Below, piece after piece: positions 47,760 through 56,862 of a DNA stretch of 64,000 nt. Within the stretch, counting starts at the first letter, position 1. Every line of letters starts with the position of its first letter. The notes under the pieces were generated by a model that was given only the letters and a program-made list of their open reading frames with translations, made no database searches and was not told where the DNA came from. Position numbers and translations under genes: made by a program. Source of the DNA: Cylindrospermum sp. NIES-4074 (GTDB lineage Bacteria > Cyanobacteriota > Cyanobacteriia > Cyanobacteriales > Nostocaceae); NCBI GenBank assembly GCA_003994795.1, contig AP018269.1:5357677-5421676 (forward strand), in the 5' to 3' direction.

Positions 47760-49571
47760 ATGAGACAATTTCCGATAAAAACAAGGAAACGGCAGTTACC
47801 CGCTAGTTGCACTTGCATCTCCACAGGTTTTATGTGGTTAACAACAGGTATATTGAATCAAAGACTAACAGCAGGTAGTTGGAGTCGGGTGCTGGTTTTA
47901 GCATTTTTAATTGTGAGTTTTTCCCTACCCAAAACTTTAGCCGAAGAGAAGCTAGAACTCAAAGATTTCGATTACTGGGCGAGTTTATGTAAGTTGCTGG
48001 GAAGTGAAAAGAAATATGAAGAAGCGATCGCCGCTTGCAACGAAGCAATCGCCCTGAAACCAGCAGCACCAGATGTCTGGGTAATACGCACTGAAATCTT
48101 GTTAGAACAAGGCAAATATTCTGAAGCATTGGTATCAGCTGAACGAACTTTGCGTCTGAAGCCAAAATATTCTTTAGCTATAGCCGATAGGTGTCAAGCA
48201 TTATTCAAGCTGGGCAAGTATGCAGAAGCGATCGCCGCCTGCGATTTAGCCCTGCGCTCAGATGGAGATTGGGGAGACAACACCGCAGTCTTAGCATGGT
48301 ACACCAAAGGCATCGCTCAAAGCAATTTGAAAAAGTTCGCCGAAGCTGTCACCTCATTTAATAGCGCCCTAGAAATTAATCCCCAAGATCCTTTAACTTT
48401 AGTCGGTAATTGCCAAGCCCTGTCTCAATTGGGCAGACTTACGGAAGCGATCGCCGCTTGTGACTTAGCACTCAAAAGCGAAAGTAGTTGGGGGAATAGT
48501 AGTCCAGCGATAGCATGGTATAGTAAGGGTTTGGCCCAGAAAAGAAATCGCCAGATTGAGGAAGCGATCGCCTCATTTGATCAAGCCATCGCCCTTAATC
48601 CCAAAGATGCTGAAATGTGGCTTGAACACGGCAGAGCTTTATCTTTAATTGGGAAGGTAGATCAAGCCACAGTTTCTTATGAATTTGCAGTTAAACTCAG
48701 CCCCAATTATTCTCTAGCCCTAGCAAGTCAAGCTGCAAACCTCAACAAGCTCAACACCAAAGAAACATATCAAAAAGCTGTAGAAGCCGCTGATAAAGCT
48801 CTACAAGGTGATAATAGATGGGGTGATAGCAGTCCTGCCCTGGCTTGGGAAAGCAGGGGAATTGCCCAGGCAGGATTGGGGCAGTATGAAGAAGGATTAG
48901 CATCTCTTGATAGAGCCATTGGGCTAAATGCTAATAGTGCTGACATCTGGAATAATCGGGCAGCTACCCTGTGGTATTTAGGCAGATATACAGATGCAAT
49001 TGCTAGTAGCGATCGCTCCACAAAAATTAATCCCAAATATGCTCAAGCTTGGTTTAATAAAGGAAGAATTCTCCGCACATTAGAACGTTATCGAGAAGCA
49101 TTAGCAGCTTATGATAAAGCGCTAGAAAACATTGCGAGTTTAACTGATAATTCCCAGGTAGCAAATATCTGGGCTAACCGCAGTGTCGTCTTGTGGCATT
49201 TATCCAGAAATAGAGAAGCTTTAGCTGCTGCCGATCGCGCTATTGGCATTAATCCTGAGTTATCACAAGGTTGGTATAATCGGGGTGTAGTGTTATTAGA
49301 TTTAAAGCGCTACAATGAAGCCATTACCGCCTACAATCGCGCCAATTTGCTCACTCCCAACAATCCTAGTATTTTAGCTGGTAAAGGTATAGCCTTGCTG
49401 AAATTGGGTAGACTGCAAGATGCGATCGCCACTTTTGACGAAACTTTAAAAGTTGACCCTGCTAACTCCTTAGCCCTAGCGAATAAAACTATAGCCGAGC
49501 AAAGGCTACAAGAACGATTAGAGCGGGAAAAACCTAAATTCCCAACAGCAGCACCAACTCAAGGTAAATAA
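47760..49571 (+). CDS. Secreted TPR-repeat protein
   Basis: 603 residues with an N-terminal hydrophobic segment (SRVLVLAFLIVSFSLP, cleavage near LAEE) followed by about twelve tetratricopeptide repeats (for example GKYAEAIAACDLALRSDGDWGDN, RYNEAITAYNRANLLTPNNP). TPR arrays bind other proteins. It is divergent from the CHAT fusion gene, and TPR proteins commonly accompany CHAT proteases in cyanobacteria, so they may work together. Several repeats carry the insertion 'WGDxSPALAW'. Confidence 0.92.
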   Translation: MRQFPIKTRKRQLPASCTCISTGFMWLTTGILNQRLTAGSWSRVLVLAFLIVSFSLPKTLAEEKLELKDFDYWASLCKLLGSEKKYEEAIAACNEAIALKPAAPDVWVIRTEILLEQGKYSEALVSAERTLRLKPKYSLAIADRCQALFKLGKYAEAIAACDLALRSDGDWGDNTAVLAWYTKGIAQSNLKKFAEAVTSFNSALEINPQDPLTLVGNCQALSQLGRLTEAIAACDLALKSESSWGNSSPAIAWYSKGLAQKRNRQIEEAIASFDQAIALNPKDAEMWLEHGRALSLIGKVDQATVSYEFAVKLSPNYSLALASQAANLNKLNTKETYQKAVEAADKALQGDNRWGDSSPALAWESRGIAQAGLGQYEEGLASLDRAIGLNANSADIWNNRAATLWYLGRYTDAIASSDRSTKINPKYAQAWFNKGRILRTLERYREALAAYDKALENIASLTDNSQVANIWANRSVVLWHLSRNREALAAADRAIGINPELSQGWYNRGVVLLDLKRYNEAITAYNRANLLTPNNPSILAGKGIALLKLGRLQDAIATFDETLKVDPANSLALANKTIAEQRLQERLEREKPKFPTAAPTQGK

Positions 49572-49591
49572 AGGATTTCGACCCACAAAGA

Positions 49592-49624
49592 AGCGATGGC
49601 GTACCCGCCCCCTGGAAGCGATGG
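49592..49624. repeat. Dispersed repeat, copy A
   Basis: Contains GCGATGGCGTACCCG followed by CCCCCTGGAAGCGATGG. Copies occur at 61311-61343 and 61971-62011, both next to eCIS cargo genes. Confidence 0.75.
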
Positions 49625-49629
49625 TGCTG

Positions 49630-50019
49630 TTACAGTTTAGGCGTTCTGTTCACATGAAGCACTTCCAGGTCTTCAAAGTCAGTCTGCCTGATTACCCTCG
49701 CAAATAAGCCCACCTCCAAATCATTTGGGTCATCGCTTTCCAGCTCCTCAGGATGAACATAAACATATAGTCCATCAACGTTTCCTCGTACAACCCACCC
49801 AACTGTTTTTGCAAGCGCTGTCACCTGAAAATCGGCTGAAGCTTCTCCTATCCGAACCTCTCCATGTTCTTTCAATATGGCGATCGCTTTTTGTTCTAGA
49901 TTATCCTCTGCTGCCGCTTCTTCAAAAACAATAAAAGTGCCATTTGCAAAGAGTACCCAATTAGGTAAACTGTCACTCACCGCAAGTCGAATATGCTCTA
50001 TCTTGTCTTCGTTGGTCAT
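49630..50019 (-). CDS. Hypothetical protein, candidate immunity protein
   Basis: 129-residue acidic soluble protein (LPNWVLFANGTFIVFEEAA, TVGWVVRGNVDGLYVYVHPEE) of no family known to me. It is the last gene of the minus-strand eCIS effector unit, 40 bp after the DUF4157 effector, with GGAAGT as ribosome site. In polymorphic toxin loci this is where the cognate immunity protein sits. The role is inferred from position, size and charge only. Confidence 0.7.
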   Translation of the reverse strand: MTNEDKIEHIRLAVSDSLPNWVLFANGTFIVFEEAAAEDNLEQKAIAILKEHGEVRIGEASADFQVTALAKTVGWVVRGNVDGLYVYVHPEELESDDPNDLEVGLFARVIRQTDFEDLEVLHVNRTPKL

Positions 50020-50059
50020 TTCTTTTACTTCCTATTTTAGGGCGTTGTCGTTATTGCCG

Positions 50060-52279
50060 TTAATCCACATCATCAATTACTGGACCTGAGAGTAAACGCA
50101 GGTATGCAAGCAATGCTTGTTGACGAGGTTGAAACTTACCAGATGGTCCTTTTACATAGTCCTTGCCTTCTGCCTTCACTGCCGTTATTGCATTGTTTGG
50201 AATATCACCCGCAACTACCACCTCTCGTGTTCGCATTGCATCTCTGGCAGCACTATTCCGTTCTACCGCATCGTCCTTTTCAACAAATGGCATATTCGGA
50301 TTCGGATCATCCACATTGTGGATCTGTTTCATAGCTTTGGAAGTGTGTGTATCAAAAACACGATTTTTGGAAATTTGAGCCAAGTCAACAGTAGCAACGC
50401 CATGTGGCCCTTCAAACGGTTTAGCGCTTGACCCAAAAATTGGTCGATCAGTTGTGGTAAAAGAAATGAAAGGGCTTCCCCCCTGCAATTCCTTCGCCCG
50501 TTGGTGATTTCTAATCTCTTCAGCTTGTTGTTCTTGGGTCATTGTAGGCACAGCCGCAGCAATCTGGCTCCAACTTTGAGTTGTATCTTTTTTCTTACGC
50601 GGGTCGCTATTGATGCTTACCCCTGTATCCGGGCTTGGGTTATCATATTCATTTAAGGCACGTTTCACATATCGCTTTACATAACTACCAAATGCATCTT
50701 GCACATAGTGGTCATTAGATTCTCGGTGTGCAAATATCTCGCGCTTTTCTTCTTGTGGTGTATTTTTATTTAACCTGACCTCATCCACTTTTATGAAGCG
50801 TTTTTCATCAAAATACACAGTTGCTATGTGTATTTCTCTCTCCTGATCATCCTTTGGGTTTACAATTACCTTTCCTTCATTGTCTGCCGTTACCATCATC
50901 AAGTCAAATCCCAAGGGATCGCAAAATTCAACCCATGCCTTCAATAATTTCTTCCTGTTCATGGCAGAATTCTTATACCCTTGCTCATACCCCTGAACAA
51001 TGGGATCAGCGATTTTATGACGGCCATAATCCCGGGCATATTCTGTTACCTTGCTTACCCACGCAGCTTTGTTAATAGTCTTACCAGATGTTTGTCTTTC
51101 AAGCATTTTAACTTTTATCTGTCCGATTAATTCATCAGACAAACTCTCCGCTTGCTGATCTAACTGCTGCTTGACTGGTACATTTAGTACTGTCTTGTTA
51201 TTCTCTTTTTGTGCAGAATCTCTTTGTGCCAAAAAACCGGACTGAACAACATTTTCAGTATTGAGTTTCTGGAAAATCACATATTTAAGTGCAGCTATAA
51301 GATAGTTTTGTTTCTCCTCCAAATTAGCGGATTGCTGCTTATAATCTTCATCTAGCTGATCTCTTGCTGCTTGCTTTTGCTGCTTCTGTTCGTCATAAAT
51401 CTTCTTAATACCTGTCTGCAATTTTTGAATACCTTCTTCCTCTTTTGCCAGATTTTCATAACCCATTGCCATCTTGTCTCCATACCTTTGGATAATGGGA
51501 AATCCTGAAACAGAAGATACTCCTGACTGCATCATTAGTTGTAGAGGTGTTGAAGATGGTGTAAGTCCTGATATGTTACCAACCAAACGCAAGTCACCTG
51601 CTTGCTGCGCCTTGTGCCCCATCACATCTGCTTCTTTCTCCAAACCTTCATCATCATTAATCTCCACCCCCTTCGCCTGCAACGTCGGCTTCACCCGTCC
51701 CTGCTTCTGCTGCACCACGTGCCAAGCCTCATGGGCTAAATGCTCCTCCTGCCCCGTCCCCACATGAATCTCTGTTCCTTGAGTGTATGCCTTCGCCTGC
51801 ATCTCAGCAGGTTTAGCGGAATTGTAGTGCACCTTCACATCATCTAATGACATACCAGAGAGATTTTCGATCCCTGCTTTCAAGTTATCTGGCATTCCTG
51901 TTTTGTTTTCCTGCGATTTCCCTGTCCCACTCTTGCTATCTCCCGATGTGGATGATTGACCCTGCACCACTTCCTCACCAACCTTCTCCGCTTCCTGCTC
52001 AGACTTTTCTCCCCGTTGCGGAATGTATAACTTCATCTGAACTCGTGGCGTCTTTGGTGGTGTCAGATGACGAGTAAATACTGCTGGGTCTGGGAAACCA
52101 TCACTAACTTCATTGATTTTTTCCGCTTTTGTCTGTAAATCATCCGTTTGCTCTTGTTGCGGTTTCACTTCCTTTGTTTGGGGTTGAACGACAAAAGGAC
52201 GCGGCGCAAACTGATTTGTTACTGGTGTATTATGGAAGTCTGAGGATTTTTTAGCTGTTCTGTGTTCTCTACTATACAT
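50060..52279 (-). CDS. eCIS effector with DUF4157 domain and possible toxin C-terminus
   Basis: 739 residues. Residues 1-55 are a leader shared with the protein at 61571 ([18 protein letters not shown]). Residues about 80-205 are the DUF4157 eCIS-associated domain, with the metallopeptidase-like H183-E-A-W-H187 in [12 protein letters not shown] coiled-coil region of about 200 residues follows. The last 140 residues ([11 protein letters not shown] near residue 600, [14 protein letters not shown] with E686) recall ADP-ribosyltransferase toxins, which is an inference from motif order only. It lies downstream of the structural eCIS operon beyond a terminator, and a candidate immunity gene follows. 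Confidence 0.85.
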   Translation of the reverse strand: MYSREHRTAKKSSDFHNTPVTNQFAPRPFVVQPQTKEVKPQQEQTDDLQTKAEKINEVSDGFPDPAVFTRHLTPPKTPRVQMKLYIPQRGEKSEQEAEKVGEEVVQGQSSTSGDSKSGTGKSQENKTGMPDNLKAGIENLSGMSLDDVKVHYNSAKPAEMQAKAYTQGTEIHVGTGQEEHLAHEAWHVVQQKQGRVKPTLQAKGVEINDDEGLEKEADVMGHKAQQAGDLRLVGNISGLTPSSTPLQLMMQSGVSSVSGFPIIQRYGDKMAMGYENLAKEEEGIQKLQTGIKKIYDEQKQQKQAARDQLDEDYKQQSANLEEKQNYLIAALKYVIFQKLNTENVVQSGFLAQRDSAQKENNKTVLNVPVKQQLDQQAESLSDELIGQIKVKMLERQTSGKTINKAAWVSKVTEYARDYGRHKIADPIVQGYEQGYKNSAMNRKKLLKAWVEFCDPLGFDLMMVTADNEGKVIVNPKDDQEREIHIATVYFDEKRFIKVDEVRLNKNTPQEEKREIFAHRESNDHYVQDAFGSYVKRYVKRALNEYDNPSPDTGVSINSDPRKKKDTTQSWSQIAAAVPTMTQEQQAEEIRNHQRAKELQGGSPFISFTTTDRPIFGSSAKPFEGPHGVATVDLAQISKNRVFDTHTSKAMKQIHNVDDPNPNMPFVEKDDAVERNSAARDAMRTREVVVAGDIPNNAITAVKAEGKDYVKGPSGKFQPRQQALLAYLRLLSGPVIDDVD

Positions 52280-52402
52280 TTACTCTGCCCTTGCAGTATT
52301 ATTGTTTACTAAAAAGAGACTAGTTATAATAATTTTCGCACTTTTTCTTAGTATTTAGCTAGTATATTTAAGTATTTTTTGACGCAGCAGAACCTTGAAA
52401 AT

Positions 52403-52437
52403 AAAAGCGATCACCATTATACAAAGTGATCGCTTTT
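52403..52437 (-). terminator. Terminator of the structural eCIS operon
   Basis: AAAAGCGATCAC and GTGATCGCTTTT form a perfect 12-bp stem with an 11-nt loop, ending in T residues on the minus strand. It lies just after the DUF6760-like ORF and separates it from the effector gene, which would then need its own promoter or read-through. Confidence 0.8.
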
Positions 52438-52445
52438 ACTAATGA

Positions 52446-52589
52446 TTATTCCTGTATAATCTTACCAATTTCCCCCACCCAGCGCCGTCGGTCGGGATGT
52501 TCTAACTTTAAAATATCTTCCAAACTCCAGTGGAAATGAAAAGCAATACAGGCTACCTCCTCACTCAGCGCATCTGAGGGGTAGCCTAT
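52446..52589 (-). CDS. DUF6760-like eCIS small protein, no canonical start
   Basis: A 47-codon frame (GYPSDALSEEVACIAFHFHW, then WSLEDILKLEHPDRRRWVGEIGK) resembles the small protein that follows the tail-chaperone genes in many eCIS loci. The frame opens after a TAG without any ATG, GTG or TTG; the first sense codons near the homologous start are ATC and ATA. It overlaps the stop of the previous gene (TAG at 52586-52588) in the -1 frame, with a GGGGG run just before. It could start at ATA/ATC or be made by -1 frameshifting from the upstream gene. Coordinates given are from the ATA. Confidence 0.65.
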   Translation of the reverse strand: MGYPSDALSEEVACIAFHFHWSLEDILKLEHPDRRRWVGEIGKIIQE

Positions 52590-52966
52590 GATTCCCCCGC
52601 TAAAGCTAACTCCACTTGAAACTGAGAACTACATTTAGGACACTGCACCGGCAAATAAGCATCACCTTGTTGATTAATGCGATTATAAAACTCTCGCAAA
52701 TAAGCCAGATCGCGCGAGAAAAGATTTTCTAATAAATCAGGAGTAATCTCTGTTAAACTACCCAAACGAGTAATAACTCGTGATAGCATCACTAGCACTC
52801 CATAAGCTGAATTATCCTGAGCATCGCGGTTTTTTTGGATAAAAATTTCATCTTTTGCCGTAGCTAGACGCATTACCCCTTGACGATGCACATTTTCCTC
52901 AGCATCTACTAATCCTCTGGGAAGGATAAAGTCAAATTGTGTTTGAATTGAATTTTCACTAGGCAT
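52586..52966 (-). CDS. eCIS tail-assembly-chaperone-like protein 2
   Basis: 126 residues, paralogous to the next gene upstream (same LPRGLVDAEENVHRQGVMRLATAKDEI / VMLSRVITRLGSLTEITPDLLENLFSRDL pattern) plus a C-terminal tail with CPKC and FQVELAL. These proteins match the phage tail-assembly-chaperone-like (gp41-type) members of eCIS clusters. A single CPxC cannot bind zinc alone. Its 3' end overlaps the DUF6760-like frame. Confidence 0.8.
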   Translation of the reverse strand: MPSENSIQTQFDFILPRGLVDAEENVHRQGVMRLATAKDEIFIQKNRDAQDNSAYGVLVMLSRVITRLGSLTEITPDLLENLFSRDLAYLREFYNRINQQGDAYLPVQCPKCSSQFQVELALAGES

Positions 52967-53072
52967 ATAATATTTAATCTATAAACATAAAGCTAAATGT
53001 AAAATGCAAAATTCTCTTAAATTACATCTCTAAAACTTTTTTTAGGGACGTATCTTTATCAATTTTGCATTT

Positions 53073-53378
53073 TTACTTTTGAACTTCTTCTTCCAATTCA
53101 TTTATTTGGCGATAAAATTGCTGTAAATGACTTAAATCGCAAGCAAATAAGTCTTCCACCACAGCAGGTGTCACCTCATCCACAGCTCCTAACTTAGTGA
53201 TTACCCTCGCTAAAATAATTACCGTGGCATAAGCAGGATTTGATTTCACACGAGGGTCACGCAACGGCACAATTTCATCCATAGCCCTGGATAAGCGCAT
53301 TACACCCTTACGATGTAAATTACCATCCGCATCAAGATACCCTTTGGGTAAGGTAAATTCAAATTCTGTTTGCAACAT
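53073..53378 (-). CDS. eCIS tail-assembly-chaperone-like protein 1
   Basis: 101 residues (LPKGYLDADGNLHRKGVMRLSRAMDEI, VIILARVITKLGAVDEVTPAVVEDLFACDL). It starts six bases after the third tube gene and shares about half its residues with the gene that follows, so the two arose by tandem duplication. Probable role: assembly of the tail tube. Confidence 0.8.
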   Translation of the reverse strand: MLQTEFEFTLPKGYLDADGNLHRKGVMRLSRAMDEIVPLRDPRVKSNPAYATVIILARVITKLGAVDEVTPAVVEDLFACDLSHLQQFYRQINELEEEVQK

Positions 53379-53384
53379 CCAGCG

Positions 53385-53864
53385 CTACTTTTTCCTGATA
53401 AACTCTTCAACAGCTACTTCAACCTCTTCAACTTCAAATTCATTCGATGAGGCATTTACATCGGTAATTTTATAACTACTAGGCCAGCCATTTTTAAACT
53501 CAAATTTAGCAATTTCTTCCGAACCTTGGTTATAAATAGTTAGAGAACCATCCCGACGTTGTTTAGACCAATTACCATCTTCTACAGCTTTGAACCAATT
53601 CCACATGGTCATAGAAATAGTCATACCCCGACGTAGCACCAGATTATTAGTTTTGGTATTACCCGGAATTTTCGTGCGGACTACCAAACCAGAAGTGGCT
53701 TTACTCCATTTCTGAGGTGTAACCTCAGCGATTTCAATTACATCATGAGTACGTTTAAAGCCTTGACATTCCATAAAATAGCCATCTATTGGTTCCTGGC
53801 TACCATCAAGTTTTAGTTCTAAGTAAAACCTGGAATTAGTGAGAATTTCGGGAATCCCTGACAT
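53385..53864 (-). CDS. eCIS tube paralogue 3 (gp19-type)
   Basis: 159-residue T4 gp19-like tail tube protein (LTNSRFYLELKLDGSQEPIDGYFMECQGFKR, GMTISMTMWNWFKAVEDGNW, WPSSYKITDVNASSNEFEVEEVEVAVEEFIRKK). The C-terminal 'EVEEVEVAVE' strand matches the third tube-like member of eCIS operons, often placed at the tube base. 137 bp after tube paralogue 2. Confidence 0.88.
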   Translation of the reverse strand: MSGIPEILTNSRFYLELKLDGSQEPIDGYFMECQGFKRTHDVIEIAEVTPQKWSKATSGLVVRTKIPGNTKTNNLVLRRGMTISMTMWNWFKAVEDGNWSKQRRDGSLTIYNQGSEEIAKFEFKNGWPSSYKITDVNASSNEFEVEEVEVAVEEFIRKK

Positions 53865-54001
53865 GGTGTTTTTAGCCTCAAAATAAAGACAAAAGGTAAA
53901 AGGTCAAAAAAACAGAACAACTATTGTCTGCATCTTGCTTTTACCTTTTCATTTTTCTATCACTTATCAGTGAGCTTTGGCAACTTTCAAAACAGCAGTT
54001 T

Positions 54002-54475
54002 CTACTTTACACGGTGTAATGACTCATAAACAAACTCTACTGTTTCTGTAGCCAGTCCTTCTTCACCTGCTGCCATTTTAGATGATTTATAACTGCTGGG
54101 CATAATTCCTTTAAGATCCCAACGAGCTGCTTCTTCTCCACCTTGGTTATAAAGAATAGCCGAGCCAGTTTTACGTACCCCTTTAGTAACTGTACCGCCT
54201 CCGGCGATCGGTTCAGAGTGGGAGTCACTATACCATTTTACTAATCTGTCATCACCAACAGTAGCTACATACTCTACAGTTACTTTTCCGTTAGTTACTC
54301 CGGTAACTGTAGCTTGGATAGCACTTTTACCGCCCTTGGTGACACCAAAGGACTTTTTATCACCAGCAGTTTGGAGAGTGGTACTGATCCCACTTACCTT
54401 TTTAACAATCAGGTCTTCCAAACCATCTAACTGGAAATAGTACTTGGAACAAGCAAGAATTTCACCCTTTGACAT
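54002..54475 (-). CDS. eCIS tube paralogue 2 (gp19-type)
   Basis: 157 residues (ACSKYYFQLDGLEDLIVKKVSGIS, DDRLVKWYSDSHSEP, AARWDLKGIMPSSYKSSKMAAGEEGLATETVEFVYESLHRVK). Same fold as the other two tube proteins but distinct in sequence, so the three are not simple copies. Probably forms the distal or baseplate-proximal part of the inner tube. Confidence 0.9.
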   Translation of the reverse strand: MSKGEILACSKYYFQLDGLEDLIVKKVSGISTTLQTAGDKKSFGVTKGGKSAIQATVTGVTNGKVTVEYVATVGDDRLVKWYSDSHSEPIAGGGTVTKGVRKTGSAILYNQGGEEAARWDLKGIMPSSYKSSKMAAGEEGLATETVEFVYESLHRVK

Positions 54476-54533
54476 TGGATAACTCCTATTTATTTAAAAC
54501 CTACAGGTTGTGGAAAAGTTTCAATGTTTTCTA

Positions 54534-55007
54534 TTATTTTGCCCGGTTAATTTGTTCACAGACAATTTCATAAGTCTCGACAGCCAGGTCTTTACTTTCG
54601 GCACTAAAGTCTGACAATTTCATTGACTTAATCCAAGCGTTAGTTAAATTCCAACGCAATACCTCAGTATCTTCACTATCGTAGGCAACTATGGAACCAG
54701 CTTTCCGGTTACTGCTCCATTTACCATCCCCACCTTCACTTTTGGGCATGGTAGCTTTCATCCAGTTATAAAAGTCCATATCTCCTTCCACAACATAGAC
54801 TTCAATGGTGATGTTGGGGTTTTCTTCAAAGCCTCCGGAGGTAGATTGCCAAAGGGTTTTGCCATCTTTAGTTGAGGCTAATGGTTTTTCGTGACCTGCG
54901 GTTTGCCCTGTAAAAGAAACCTCTGTGACACTTTTGATCAACTTATTTTCCAAACCATTGAATTCTACGTAATACCTACTATTAGGAATCGGTTTTAATT
55001 CAGGCAT
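54534..55007 (-). CDS. eCIS major inner tube protein (gp19-type)
   Basis: 157 residues, first tube gene after the sheath, with the conserved ends PIPNSRYYVEFNGLENKLIKSV and AVETYEIVCEQINRAK. Hexamers of this protein would stack to make the inner tube. Position directly after the sheath gene marks it as the main tube subunit. Confidence 0.92.
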   Translation of the reverse strand: MPELKPIPNSRYYVEFNGLENKLIKSVTEVSFTGQTAGHEKPLASTKDGKTLWQSTSGGFEENPNITIEVYVVEGDMDFYNWMKATMPKSEGGDGKWSSNRKAGSIVAYDSEDTEVLRWNLTNAWIKSMKLSDFSAESKDLAVETYEIVCEQINRAK

Positions 55008-55104
55008 ATTTCACATCCTTGTCCAAGATAAAAAACAATCGGGAAAAATTTACTATTCAAGTACAGACGTGAAACAGGTCACATCTGTACTTAATTTAAA
55101 CCTT

Positions 55105-56802
55105 TTACTGGTTAGGTGACCACTGACTAAAGCGGAAGATCACAAATTCCGCCGGTCTGACTGGACAAACACCAACTTCGATGTACAAGCGACCTAGCAT
55201 CATGGTTTCGTGGGTATTGATGCTGGCATCGCACTTAACATAAAATGCTTCAGCAGCGGAACCACCAAATAAAGCACCTTCCCGCCAGAGTCTTTCTAAG
55301 AAATTGCTTACGGTACGGGTAACACGTGCCCACAAATCTTGATCGTTAGGCTCAAATACTACCCACTGAGTACCTAATTCTACTGAGCGCTCGATGTAGC
55401 TCATCAAGCGACGAACGCTGATGTAGCGCCATTGGACGTTATCTGGTTCTACCAAAGTCCGAGCGCCCCAGATGCGAATACCTCGGTTGGGGAAGCTGCG
55501 GATACAGTTGATACCCAAGGGGTTCAACAGTTCTTGTTCGCGGAGGTTGGTTTCATAAGCTAAACCAATTACACCTCTTGGTGTATCGTTAGCTGGTGCT
55601 TTATAAACACCCCTGGTTTCGTCGGTACGACACCATACTCCCAGCATATGACCAGAAGGAGGAATCAGAATTGGTCTACCACCGTTACGGGGGTTAGGCA
55701 CTTTGATCCAGGGGTAATATAGGGCGGCAAATTGCGATCGCCGATTAAATGCACTTAACCACTGAGCAATATGCTGGGGCTTCACTTGGGAAGGGGGTAC
55801 TGGCTCACCACCACCCTTGCAAGGTGGTGGGTCTAAGGCTACCATCCGTCCAGGAGAATTGCCTTCACACAGGCTAACTAGGGCTTCCATAATCCCATGT
55901 ATCTGTTCTAGGTTGAGGATGCCACTTTGATAAACCCGCATCAAATCGGGGAAGGAAAGCATGGTAACTTCATCAATTTCAAAAATACCTTGCAAACCTT
56001 TGCGCTCATCCCGAGAACCTTGTACAACTCTGGGAAAGCCTTCTGAAGTGGATACAACTGGTGGGGGGCTGACTTCATAAGCACCATTTGCCGGACGGCG
56101 AGATAATGGTTGTCCGGGTGTTTGCAAGTCAGCTATGTCAACAAAGGCAGAATCTTGGAGTGCTATTACAGCATAAGTAGCCACCTGTGTGTCCACTTCT
56201 GGGTTCATCGTCAGGTGGTCATACTCTTCCAGAACTTCTCCATCCCGGCTGACAACGACCTTAAAGAATTCACCAGTGTTTATGGGTGGTTCTGCACCAC
56301 TAGGTGGTGGTAGCGGATCACTTTCAGTGATCACCACATTAATGCGTCCTTCTTCAAAACCTTCATCATCTGCACTTGGCAGAGCGGCTGGCTTAAGAGC
56401 AAACTTTAAAGATGGACGGTTGCCTGTGGTGCGAATCTTCAGGGCGCTTTCATCTGGTGATGGTGCTGGTGGTTGTTGACCTTGCTCTAGCTTTAAGGGG
56501 AGTTTAGTACCAATACTCACTACCCAACAGCGTCCACCCCCATTGAGAAACCAACCGTTGACAGCAAAAGGTAGGTAGGCATCGAAGTCTGTATAACCAT
56601 CGGAACCTTGTTTAGCAAAGTATTCCAGATACTCGTTCCACGATGTCACCAACATCGGTTTATATAATTCGGCATCACCACGCACATCTTCAGTAAAGCC
56701 GATAAATCCAGCAATATTTGTACTTACACCCTCAATTGGGCGACTACCTCGATCTACCTCTTCAACGTAGACACCGGGAGCAAAGTAATCTAATCTTGGC
56801 AT
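55105..56802 (-). CDS. eCIS contractile sheath protein
   Basis: 565-residue tail sheath protein. N-terminal YFAPGVYVEEVDRGSRPIEGVSTNIAGFIGFT and C-terminal LVEPDNVQWRYISVRRLMSYIERSVELGTQWVVFEPND are the hallmarks of phage-like sheath subunits; the long insert at about residues 100-300 is the variable outer domain. Sheath contraction drives the tube. Start ATG at 56802 with AAAGGA upstream. Confidence 0.95.
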   Translation of the reverse strand: MPRLDYFAPGVYVEEVDRGSRPIEGVSTNIAGFIGFTEDVRGDAELYKPMLVTSWNEYLEYFAKQGSDGYTDFDAYLPFAVNGWFLNGGGRCWVVSIGTKLPLKLEQGQQPPAPSPDESALKIRTTGNRPSLKFALKPAALPSADDEGFEEGRINVVITESDPLPPPSGAEPPINTGEFFKVVVSRDGEVLEEYDHLTMNPEVDTQVATYAVIALQDSAFVDIADLQTPGQPLSRRPANGAYEVSPPPVVSTSEGFPRVVQGSRDERKGLQGIFEIDEVTMLSFPDLMRVYQSGILNLEQIHGIMEALVSLCEGNSPGRMVALDPPPCKGGGEPVPPSQVKPQHIAQWLSAFNRRSQFAALYYPWIKVPNPRNGGRPILIPPSGHMLGVWCRTDETRGVYKAPANDTPRGVIGLAYETNLREQELLNPLGINCIRSFPNRGIRIWGARTLVEPDNVQWRYISVRRLMSYIERSVELGTQWVVFEPNDQDLWARVTRTVSNFLERLWREGALFGGSAAEAFYVKCDASINTHETMMLGRLYIEVGVCPVRPAEFVIFRFSQWSPNQ

Positions 56803-56862
56803 AACAGGTGATTTTCCTTTAATTTGCTTAATAACAGACCTTGCTCCTTTGAAACCAAAGGT

